63,315 nucleotides of DNA from Desulfobacula sp. (GTDB taxonomy: Bacteria > Desulfobacterota > Desulfobacteria > Desulfobacterales > Desulfobacteraceae): positions 1-63,315 of the forward strand of contig NZ_JAQYWD010000038.1 in the NCBI RefSeq assembly GCF_030145145.1. Reading direction: 5' to 3'. Shown here piece by piece: positions 15,068 to 23,800 of the stretch. Within the stretch, counting starts at the first letter, position 1; every line of letters starts with the position of its first letter. A program made the translations under genes and the position numbers. A model generated the notes under the pieces. That model did not search any database. It was not told the DNA's origin and saw only the letters and a program-made list of their open reading frames with translations.

Positions 15068-16366
15068 ATGAAGATTATCACCACCCATAAAGGATCGGAT
15101 TTTGATGCATTGGCATCTCTGGTGGCGGCGACCTTGCTTTATCCCGGGGCAAAACCGGTTTTGCCCACATCCATTAATGCAAATTTAAAGGCATTTTTAT
15201 CCATTCATAAAGATCTTTTTGACCTCTACTCCCCCAATGATATTACACTGGCCCATGTCAAAACCCTGGTGGTGGTGGATACCCATTCCTGGGACCGACT
15301 GGAAGGAATGGATTCCTTGAAGGCAAGAAAGGATCTGGAGATTATCATATGGGACCACCATAGTGAAGGGGATATTGAAACCGACCGGAAAACCATCAGA
15401 GAAACAGGGGCTACGGTTACCCTGCTGGTGAAAGAAATTGAAAAAAAAAGAAAGCTGATTACCCCGATTCAAGCCACGCTTTTTTTGATGGGATTGTATG
15501 AAGATACCGGTAACCTGACATTTCCCTCAACCTTATCCGAGGATGCCCATGCTGCCGGGTTTCTCCTGGACAGAAAAGCAGACCTGAATATCCTGACCAC
15601 CTTTTTACGGCAGGCTTACGGAAAAAAACAAAAAGATATTCTTTTTGAAATGATACAGAAGGCAGAAAGAAAGGAAGTGTCCGGGTTTTCCATCAGTATT
15701 TCCAAAATGGAGATATACGGACGAATCCAGAATCTTGCCATGGTCCTTCAGATGTACAGGGAAATTGTCAATGTGGATGCTGCATTTGGTATTTTCAGGG
15801 ATGTTGAACGGAACAAATGCATGATCATCGGCCGGAGTAATATCGATGAAATCAATGTCGGCCTGTTAATGCGAAGCATAGGTGGCGGTGGCCATCCGGG
15901 TGCGGGATCCGCACTTTTAAAGGCAGCAAACCCGGACGCAATTGAAGATATCCTGATTGAACTCATCTCCGGGAACCAGCATTCGTCGGTCCTGCTGGTA
16001 GACATCATGTCCTATCCCGTCGTTACGGTGAATGAGGACACAAAGGTAGAAGAGGTGGCCATGATTTTAAGGGACATGGGGTGCACGGGGATGCCGGTTG
16101 TGGATGACGAAGACCATATCGTGGGTGTCGTTTCTCGACGGGATTTCAAGAAAGTGAGAAAATCAAATCATATGCTGTCGCCCATAAAAGCATTTATGAG
16201 CCGGAATGTCATCAGTATCCCCCATGATAAAAGCGCCATGGAAGCTGCCCGATTGATGATAAAACATGACGTCGGACGTCTGCCGGTCATGAAAGAGGAT
16301 AAAATTATCGGGATTATTACCCGGTCAGATGCCATGACGTATTTTTATGATTTGCTGCCGGATTAA
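15068..16366 (+). CDS. DHH/DHHA1 phosphoesterase with CBS pair
   Basis: The 432-residue protein starts with a DHH phosphoesterase domain (HKGSDFDALAS, VVVDTHSWDR, IIWDHHSEGD carrying the DHH motif, and GLYEDTGNL), continues with DHHA1 (IGGGGHPGAGSA, about 270-281) and ends with two CBS motifs (about 305-360 and 370-430). The order DHH-DHHA1-CBS-CBS is the front part of the large bacterial DHH-CBS-poly(A) polymerase/CCA-adding proteins; here the nucleotidyltransferase part is absent. DHH/DHHA1 proteins cleave short RNA oligonucleotides or cyclic dinucleotides, and the CBS pair probably senses an adenylate. GAGGG precedes ATG 15068. Confidence 0.85.
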   Translation: MKIITTHKGSDFDALASLVAATLLYPGAKPVLPTSINANLKAFLSIHKDLFDLYSPNDITLAHVKTLVVVDTHSWDRLEGMDSLKARKDLEIIIWDHHSEGDIETDRKTIRETGATVTLLVKEIEKKRKLITPIQATLFLMGLYEDTGNLTFPSTLSEDAHAAGFLLDRKADLNILTTFLRQAYGKKQKDILFEMIQKAERKEVSGFSISISKMEIYGRIQNLAMVLQMYREIVNVDAAFGIFRDVERNKCMIIGRSNIDEINVGLLMRSIGGGGHPGAGSALLKAANPDAIEDILIELISGNQHSSVLLVDIMSYPVVTVNEDTKVEEVAMILRDMGCTGMPVVDDEDHIVGVVSRRDFKKVRKSNHMLSPIKAFMSRNVISIPHDKSAMEAARLMIKHDVGRLPVMKEDKIIGIITRSDAMTYFYDLLPD

Positions 16367-16477
16367 TCCTTAGGACCGCAAATTTTATAAATTGAACGAA
16401 ATAGCTTGCCTTTTGGCCCATCTACTGCGTTGCATCAAAGGCCAAATAGTTGCCGGCATTGGCAATGATCAGACCTG

Positions 16478-18127
16478 TCACCGATTCAGTTTTTTTTGTG
16501 CTTTAACGGCCAGTTTTTCCCGGAATATTTTCGAGTTGTGCCGGATATCCACAGGGAACGACTTTTCAATAAAAATATGATCAATTTTTGCGGTTAACGG
16601 GTTTGATTTTGCCAGTTCAAGCAGTTCATTGATCAATTCTTTCAGGTTGTTTACGGTTGAAAAAGGTTCGATGAACACAACCGGTGTCTGCATGTTTTTG
16701 GGGCCTACGCCGGTAAGGGCGCTTCTGAAAACATGTTTATGATTGTTGAAGATGGCTTCCACGGGAATCGTGAACAGGGTTTCCTCTTTGGTGATGACCC
16801 GGTGGCCTTTTCTGCCACAAAACCATATCCTTCCCTTTGAATCCCGCCATCCAAGGTCCCCCATCCGATGCCAGGCCGTGCCGTCTGAATCAGGAATTTT
16901 AGCCAGCAGGTCTGCTTCAGGGTCGTTGAAATAGTGTTGGGTCACAAGGTCCGCTTTTACGGTTATTTCTCCCACCTGATTTTCAGGGACCTCAAGGTCG
17001 TCATGGAGCTGGGTGATGGGGGCATCACTGATGGTGATGATTTTTACCTGGGTGTCGCAGATGGGCCTGCCGATGCACATGCCAAATCCCTGTTCGGAAA
17101 GCGTCTTGGTTTCTGCCAGGATTTCATTGGATCCGATGGAGATCACCGGAACAGACTCTGTTGCCCCATAGGGGGTATGGATCTGGGCAGCGCCAGACAG
17201 CAGGGTTGAAAATTGTTCAATGTTGGCAGGTGTCACGGGTGCACCCGCTGATACCACCCGCCGCAGGGAGGGCAGTTTGATATTGTTTTCCTTGCCGTAT
17301 TTGCCCACCCGATTCAGCAGGGCAGGGGAGGCAAACATATTGGTGATACCGTGGTTTTCAATGGCCTCAATGATTTTTTGGGGATTCACAAGGGCAGGTT
17401 TGGTTGGATCCATATCCGGAATAACGGCGGTCATGCCCAGAATCGGATCAAAAAGTGCAAACAGGGGAAAGGTGGGCAGATCAATCTCATCCGGATCAAT
17501 CTGAAAGTGTTCCTGGATCTGTTTGATCTGGGCGTCAAAGTTTCCATGGGTATACACCACCCCCTTGGCAGGGCCGGTTGATCCCGTGGTGAAAACAATG
17601 GCAGCGGTTTCATCCCGGCGGGTGTGGGCCCTTGGATAGGGATCATCTGTTGGTAGGATCAGCTGGTCAAGGGTATATCCCCCCCAGAACCATCGTTTGC
17701 CCACCGTAACCCATCGGTTGACCGATGTAAAAAAACCGGGTTTGAGTTTTCTTAGCAGATGGGCTTTTTCAATGCCGATAAAGGCTTTGGGTTTTCCCTG
17801 CTGCAGGCATTGCAGCATTCTGTCGATCCCCATTCCGGGATCCACCACAACCGGTATGGCCCCCACTTTAAACATGGCAAAGATGAGGATAAAAAATTCC
17901 ATCCCCGGCGGCACCATTAAAATGGTTCGGGTCCCCCGGAGAATACCGATGCGCTCCAGGCCGAAGGCCAGCTGATCCGATTGCTTTTCCAGCTGGGCGA
18001 ATGTCATCTGGCTGTAGAGAACCCTGCCGTTTTTATCCCTGCCGGCAGGATAAACCAGTGCACGTTTATAGGGATGGGTTTCCTGTGTTTTTTTTAGACC
18101 AAGTGAAATATTTGTATAGGCTGTCAT
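16478..18127 (-). CDS. oleC: OleC-like AMP-dependent ligase (beta-lactone synthetase)
   Basis: The 549-residue protein belongs to the acyl-AMP ligase superfamily: P-loop FTTGSTGPAKGVVYTHGN (about 176-193), TPYGATESVP, and WHRMGDLGWRDSKGRIWFCG. Within an ole cluster it matches OleC, which closes 2-alkyl-3-hydroxy acids to cis-beta-lactones with ATP. It is the last gene of the lipid operon and overlaps the preceding membrane protein by ATGA, so it is translationally coupled. A simple fatty-acyl ligase role cannot be excluded by sequence alone, but context with OleA and OleB makes OleC the best call. Confidence 0.85.
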   Translation of the reverse strand: MTAYTNISLGLKKTQETHPYKRALVYPAGRDKNGRVLYSQMTFAQLEKQSDQLAFGLERIGILRGTRTILMVPPGMEFFILIFAMFKVGAIPVVVDPGMGIDRMLQCLQQGKPKAFIGIEKAHLLRKLKPGFFTSVNRWVTVGKRWFWGGYTLDQLILPTDDPYPRAHTRRDETAAIVFTTGSTGPAKGVVYTHGNFDAQIKQIQEHFQIDPDEIDLPTFPLFALFDPILGMTAVIPDMDPTKPALVNPQKIIEAIENHGITNMFASPALLNRVGKYGKENNIKLPSLRRVVSAGAPVTPANIEQFSTLLSGAAQIHTPYGATESVPVISIGSNEILAETKTLSEQGFGMCIGRPICDTQVKIITISDAPITQLHDDLEVPENQVGEITVKADLVTQHYFNDPEADLLAKIPDSDGTAWHRMGDLGWRDSKGRIWFCGRKGHRVITKEETLFTIPVEAIFNNHKHVFRSALTGVGPKNMQTPVVFIEPFSTVNNLKELINELLELAKSNPLTAKIDHIFIEKSFPVDIRHNSKIFREKLAVKAQKKLNR

Positions 18128-18861
18128 AAAAATTTCTTTTTGAGTTTATAAAGGGTCCCTTTGATAAAGCCCTGGGGAACCGTTTCAATGGGTTTTAAGT
18201 TTTGGGTCAGTTCCTGGGCAGGGGCTAACGCACCATGGGCAAGGTCTGTTAACTCCTTTTTTATAACATTTATCTGAACCAGACCCTGTTCTTTGTTGAC
18301 CCGAAATAAAACATAGGTTTCTTTAACCGGGTTTTCAATTTTTATAAAGGCTTTTTCCAGGGCCTTTTTTTCTTTTTCCCAAATCTTTTTTTCTTTGTCT
18401 GCTATCTTTTTTTGATCCGGATATTGATGGGCAATGGCATCAATTCGGGCAATCTCGTTGTCAATGAGGGTCATTACAGTGTTAAAAGAAATCATTGTGT
18501 CATAGAGATCCGGAAAATATTTAAAGCTGAACCGGACCATCTCTTCGGGAAGATTGAGATGGCGCAATTCAATGGGTGAATAGATGGCTTTTCCGGCATC
18601 AGGGTCTTTGGCGGCAACATACAGGGCATAGCCATAATATGAGGCCATGCCAAGGGTGCCAAGCGCCACAAGAGCCAAAAGGACAAAAAAAATGCGTTTC
18701 TTTGACCGCCAGGAAGATTTTTTCCCCCCCGGTATGGTATTGACAGATGCCGTCTGGGTACTGGAATCGTCTTGCCTGGTTTTTTTCTCCTGGATTTCCG
18801 GTACCGTCTTTTCCGGTGATGCGGGTGTGTCTTTTTTTTTCTTTTTCCCAAATCCAAGCAT
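18124..18861 (-). CDS. Membrane-anchored coiled-coil protein of the ole operon
   Basis: The 245-residue protein is unknown to me. It starts with a very basic segment (MLGFGKKKKKD), a polar linker, and one TM helix at about 56-78 (IFFVLLALVALGTLGMASYY). A mostly helical, charged C-terminal part follows, including a Lys/Glu-rich coiled coil (KKIADKEKKIWEKEKKALEK). There are no catalytic motifs. It sits between oleB and oleC and its stop overlaps the oleC start, so it is probably part of the pathway, for example as a membrane scaffold for the Ole proteins, which are known to form large assemblies. This role is inference from position. Confidence 0.75.
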   Translation of the reverse strand: MLGFGKKKKKDTPASPEKTVPEIQEKKTRQDDSSTQTASVNTIPGGKKSSWRSKKRIFFVLLALVALGTLGMASYYGYALYVAAKDPDAGKAIYSPIELRHLNLPEEMVRFSFKYFPDLYDTMISFNTVMTLIDNEIARIDAIAHQYPDQKKIADKEKKIWEKEKKALEKAFIKIENPVKETYVLFRVNKEQGLVQINVIKKELTDLAHGALAPAQELTQNLKPIETVPQGFIKGTLYKLKKKFL

Positions 18862-18924
18862 GATGGTGTTTTACCCCAGGCATTAGCTAAATGTCAAAAC
18901 AAAGAATCCTTTTCTGTGGTTGTC

Positions 18925-19839
18925 TCATTTGTTCAAAAAGGCCTTGATCAGGTGGGTCGTTTCTTCGGGCTTGTCCTCAAACAGGTAATGGCCGGCATCA
19001 TGAAAAACATGGGTGACAGCTCTGGGAAACCGTGTTTTAAATTCATTTAAAAAGGTCAGGTCAAACACAAAATCCCTGGCGCCCCATAAAAACATCAGAT
19101 CCGCTTCCTTCAGATGTTTTAACTGCTGATCCACATGATCGACAATGGCGTAGCTCTCATCGGTTTTGCTGAGGGGAATGTCCTGGACAAATCTTAAGGT
19201 CGCGATGCGATTTTTCCAGGAATTATAGGGTTCAACAAGGCCTTTTTTGACGGTTTTGGACAAACGGGTGTGACTGCCCAGATACAACGCCCCTTTTGCA
19301 AACACGTTAAGACCAAGGACAGCCGGGACCGCAAAAATCCGGATATATTTGATGAGCCACAACAGGAATGGAAATCGTTTCTCCTTTGGCAGGAAAAACC
19401 CGGCAGTGTTGGTGATAACGATTTTATCGATTCTATCCAGGTGGTCGACGGCCCAGGCCAGACCAATCATGCCGCCCCAGTCATGGAGAACCAGACTGAT
19501 TTTTTCATGGATATTTAATTGACGGATCAGGGTATCCAAATCCTTTACCCGGGATTCAAGGGTGTAATTGTAGCTCTTTCCATCGGGTTTGTCGGAAAAG
19601 CCGCATCCGATATGATCGGGTACAATGGTACGGAATTCTTTTGAAAGATGACCGATAAGGTGTCGGAAGTAGAACGACCAGGTCGGATTGCCGTGCACCA
19701 TGAGCACGGGTGCTCCTTTTCCCTGGTCAATATAGTGAAGTTCATGCCCATTAAGGGAGATGAAGTTGGAATCAAAGGGATAGAGCGCTTCAAAGGCGCG
19801 TGTGGAGGTCCGTGTGCCATTAATCTGTTTTTCTACCAT
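18925..19839 (-). CDS. oleB: OleB-like alpha/beta hydrolase (beta-lactone decarboxylase)
   Basis: The 304-residue alpha/beta-hydrolase has the haloalkane dehalogenase-type nucleophile elbow LVLHDWGGMIG with Asp120, the oxyanion region VHGNPTWSFYFRHL, and the catalytic His in HDAGHYLFED (about 284). OleB proteins of this type remove CO2 from beta-lactones to give cis-olefins. Its start overlaps the end of oleA by 7 bp. A plain haloalkane dehalogenase would look similar; the neighbours oleA and oleC favour the olefin role. Confidence 0.85.
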   Translation of the reverse strand: MVEKQINGTRTSTRAFEALYPFDSNFISLNGHELHYIDQGKGAPVLMVHGNPTWSFYFRHLIGHLSKEFRTIVPDHIGCGFSDKPDGKSYNYTLESRVKDLDTLIRQLNIHEKISLVLHDWGGMIGLAWAVDHLDRIDKIVITNTAGFFLPKEKRFPFLLWLIKYIRIFAVPAVLGLNVFAKGALYLGSHTRLSKTVKKGLVEPYNSWKNRIATLRFVQDIPLSKTDESYAIVDHVDQQLKHLKEADLMFLWGARDFVFDLTFLNEFKTRFPRAVTHVFHDAGHYLFEDKPEETTHLIKAFLNK

Positions 19840-20885
19840 TCAACACCTAAAATATAACAGTTCAGTCCTGATCCAACCCCAATAAAGGCAACAAAATCTC
19901 CGGGCTGCAAAAATCCCCTCTCATCAGCGATGGCAGCTGTCATGGGAAGGGATACCGACCCCATATTACCCAGAAACGGAAAGGTTGCAAAGTCTTTTTT
20001 TATATCCTCGTTCAACGCCTCGTAGAATTTCTGGTGGTGCAGGGCCCCGACCTGGTGTCCAATAAATTTATCGGGTTTGCCCGGGGCAAGATCAAATTCC
20101 TGTTTAAAGGTCTCAAATGTTTTACCGGCAAGGTCAAGGCCGTGTTCAAGAACACGCTGGGCCTGGGTACGCATGATGACCTTTGAATCCGTTGGCATCC
20201 CTTTTTGCTCAAATCCCCAGTGGCAGAGCCGGTGATGTTCAATGGTGTTTTTTACAACCCCCCCTTTAAGGGTATGCTTTCGATTGTCCGGGTTGCCGAT
20301 GGTGCCGTCTGTTAACAGCACGGCAGCCGCGCCTGATCCACCGGTCAGTGTGGCAATGGCCTCTTTATAAAACGCCAGTGTTTTATGGGTATTGATGTCA
20401 TCTATGGTTGCATCCACAATTTGCCGGGCGGTTTCACAGGAGACCACAAGACCCGCCTTGATATGGCCCAGTTCTATTTCATTGGCCACATGGACCATGC
20501 CGGTTATCATGCCCAGGCAGGCGCTTTTCACATCATAAATATGGGCGTCGCGACCCATGTTCAATCGGTGGGCAACGGAACAGGAGGTGGCGGGTTCAAA
20601 TCCATCCTGGCCCACCCCGCAATAGGCAAGGGCGCCGATCTGATCCGGGGAGACCCCGGCTTCATCCAGGGCTTTTTGTCCGGCAATGGCGGCATGGTCG
20701 GAAAGGGTGTGGTCTTCATCCCAGTATCGTCTTTCTTTGATGCCGGTAAGGGTTGTCAGCTGACCGATATCAAATCCCATTGTCTTGTAAAAAGGGGCCA
20801 GTTTTTCTTCCAGCGCTTCCGTGGTCACCACATGGGGGGCAAGCTCATAGCCGAATGATTCTATAAATACCTTTGAATATTTCAT
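19833..20885 (-). CDS. oleA: OleA-like thiolase (3-oxoacyl-ACP synthase III family)
   Basis: The 350-residue protein is a KAS III/thiolase-fold condensing enzyme. The nucleophile Cys123 lies in VKSACLGMITGM, a catalytic His in IGHQVGALHH and the Asn-type region FPFLGNMGSVSLP towards the C-terminus. OleA joins two fatty acyl-CoA chains head to head to a 2-alkyl-3-keto acid, the first step of long-chain olefin synthesis. Its ATG overlaps the stop of the PfaC-like gene (ATGA), so it is coupled to that synthase. This suggests that acyl chains made or modified by the large protein may feed OleA. FabH activity is an alternative. Confidence 0.85.
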   Translation of the reverse strand: MKYSKVFIESFGYELAPHVVTTEALEEKLAPFYKTMGFDIGQLTTLTGIKERRYWDEDHTLSDHAAIAGQKALDEAGVSPDQIGALAYCGVGQDGFEPATSCSVAHRLNMGRDAHIYDVKSACLGMITGMVHVANEIELGHIKAGLVVSCETARQIVDATIDDINTHKTLAFYKEAIATLTGGSGAAAVLLTDGTIGNPDNRKHTLKGGVVKNTIEHHRLCHWGFEQKGMPTDSKVIMRTQAQRVLEHGLDLAGKTFETFKQEFDLAPGKPDKFIGHQVGALHHQKFYEALNEDIKKDFATFPFLGNMGSVSLPMTAAIADERGFLQPGDFVAFIGVGSGLNCYILGVEW

Positions 20886-23800
20886 TGCTTTCTCCAGAAA
20901 GATTCCAGTTCTATTTTTGTCAGACCCACCAGTTTCATTCCCATATTTTTGTACAGGACAATTCTCAAATCATCGGAAAACATGTGGGCATCGGCGATGA
21001 CATAAGGGTCCGGGGCATACCCCATCTCTTTTATTTCCAGTTCATACCTTACTTTTTTTGTGTCAGGTGTTACCGGTCCCCGGCATTTTAAATCACTTTC
21101 ATTATGGGGCACAACATCATAAAAGACATCCTTCCGGTCACTGATCCAGCCTATTCTCTGGGTAAAAATCCTTAAGGTATGGGCACAGCATTCATACATC
21201 AGGGTGCCCGGCATGACCCGGTCGTCAATAAAATGGCAGGTGAGAAACCAGGCATCCGGGTGGATGTCTGCCTGGGCAATGATGGACCCCATCCCGAACC
21301 GGCCGCCTGCCGGATCAAACTCAAGAACCCTGTCAATGAGATGCATCCTTTTGCCGGGAAGCTTTAAGGGGTCTCCCAGTTGCCTGTTAACAAAGTTTTT
21401 TCCAAAGGCTGCAGCCAGGTTGCCGTTTCTCAAAGCCTCTACCTGTTCATCGGAATAGCTTTCTTTTTTTACCGGCACCAGGGGGATAAAGTCACAGGGG
21501 GAATCGATTTTTTGTACATCCTCGGTCTTTAGAATAATGCCGCCTGAATGTTCAACCTCCTGTTCTGTAAAAAATCCGGCACACCCGTCCCGCATGGAAA
21601 TGAACAATTGGTCGCGAATATATCCCTTATAATGGAAAAAGAACAGGTATACCTTTCCCTGTTTCAAGAAACGGTCAATTTCAATGTGGTACTCAATGGT
21701 TTCTCCGGGTTCGGGCAACGTCCGGTGAAAGGTTACCCTGGCATCCAGCAGCCGGTATTTCCGGGTACCCTTGACCACATGATCAATGCCCAGCCAGGCG
21801 CATAAAAACAGATCTGCCTGGCCCGCTTCAATGGAAATGGAAACCGGTGTTTTCCCGCCATCCAGATACCAGGCATCCTCCTTGACATCATGCTGGGTAA
21901 TGATTTTTCCCGATGTCAGGGAGAGCCTTTCGCCTTGGATTTCCATGATCCTGTCCACCAGCATCAACGGCTCATCCGGCAACCTCACCCGGGCAGGATA
22001 GGTATCGATAATCTCAAAGTCTTTTCCCAGCACATTGCCGGCTTTTCCCACGGCATACTCAAGGCATTGCGCCCGATCCAGGAAGGGGCGCTGTGTGGAT
22101 GTGTCCTGTTGTTGAACCATTGCAGGGAGTGGTTCTAATGGGTTGTCAGGACGGTTCCCGTCAGGCAGCAGGCGCGCCTCGGTCTGGTTCTCTGTCTGGT
22201 GGTTAACCCCGCCGGCCAGGCGGGTCAGTGCCGCAAACTGTTTTTCAAGCAGCCCCATGGTTTCATTTGAAAATTCAAGGAATTTTTCATGGGCCTGGGA
22301 TGTGGCAAGGGTACCCTTGGTTATCAGGGCCGGATCAAATACCGGGTCATGTTGCAATGCGGTTTTTCCAGAATCAGGGGTATTGGATAGCGGGGGGATA
22401 TCCTCCCGGGGCTTCGTCGGTGCCAAATCCGGGGGCTTGATGGCCTTCCCCGCCAGATGGTCCTGGAGTTTCCGGATGGTTGCTTCTGAAATCTGTCGGG
22501 GATTGGTTTTCAGGATAAACGCATCTGTTGATGGGGTGAAAGACCCCGGGACATGTTCATCAAAAAAGGAGACTGCCGGAGAAAGGGTGTCGTTGGATCT
22601 GTACTCTTCAAGGATGGCATGGGCGCAGGCGCCATCCAGGGTGATGGATGCCGCACAGGCCGTCAGGATCGTGTCTTTGTCCTGACGGTTCAAAACAACC
22701 GGCGTGTCTGTGAAGTGATATTGGTTTCTGTCCAGATTTTTAAAACAGGCGGCCATGGCTTTATTGGACGGCATCACCCGGTAATAGAGGCACAACGCTG
22801 TTTTAATAACCGAGAATAAGGCAGATGCCGCCCGGGTGTTTCCGATACGGCTGGCGGCTGAAGTGACATGGCAGGCGGGGGTGCCCGGGGCTTTTGAATA
22901 AAGCGTGTTTAACACCCGGGTCTCCGTGGCATCATGTTCCATTATCCCGGAGGCACAGGCCTCATAAAGACAAAGGTCCTTAAAATGGGTTCCTGCGTCG
23001 TTGAGAGCGGTTTCAAGGGATCGGGTATACAGGGCCGCTGATCGTTCCGGGTCAGGGGCTGTTTCCCCGGGGATCAGGTCCCCGCCGGCACCGCCCACAC
23101 CCGTGATTACCCCATAAATCCGGTCATTGTCTTCAATGGCCTGGTCCAGTGGTTTTAAAACCATGGCGGCCGCCCCTTCCGACGGCAGGATCATTTCGGT
23201 ATGGGGTTTGGCCATGTCATTGAGGCCTGCTTGGCGGATATCCCCTGCAAGGTCTACACAGCCGCAGATAAACAGATCTGTTTCCCCGGCACTTAAAGAA
23301 TGAATTCCCGCTTCAATGGCTTTGATACCGGAAGCCGCGCCGGCAGACAGGGTGAAACAGGGGCCCCCAAGTTTGAATTCCCTTGCCACCCGGGAGGCCA
23401 CAATTCCGCCAAGGGCTCCCAGGGTCCGGTTAAAGGTCAAGGGAGGTGAAATTCGGTTTTTCAATGTCTCTTCAAGAGAGTTGATTTTCCATCGAAGATG
23501 AAAGTCTGTGGCACCATAATCAAATTCAATGCCGATGGCACAACCGATATGATGCCGTGGCGCTTCATCCGGGGCGGGTCTTGGATTGATTCGGGCATCT
23601 TCCAAAGCCCCTTTGGCGGCTTTAAGCAGGAGGATGTGCTGGGGCAGGATATCGTGCATCTGATTGGGGGGGATATGGAATTCGCCCAGCCGGGTTGACA
23701 CATGATCCATATAAAATCCCGGCATTTCTCCGGCAGCCTCAGGCTGGGGCCTTCTCCACCTTAATCCGGGCGGTTCGGGCTTTAAACGGGTTTTATCAAA

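Noticed and set aside
22143-22685. Forward 180-codon open frame inside the PfaC-like gene
   Set aside because: Antisense of a GC-rich coding region with clear KS and DH motifs on the other strand.
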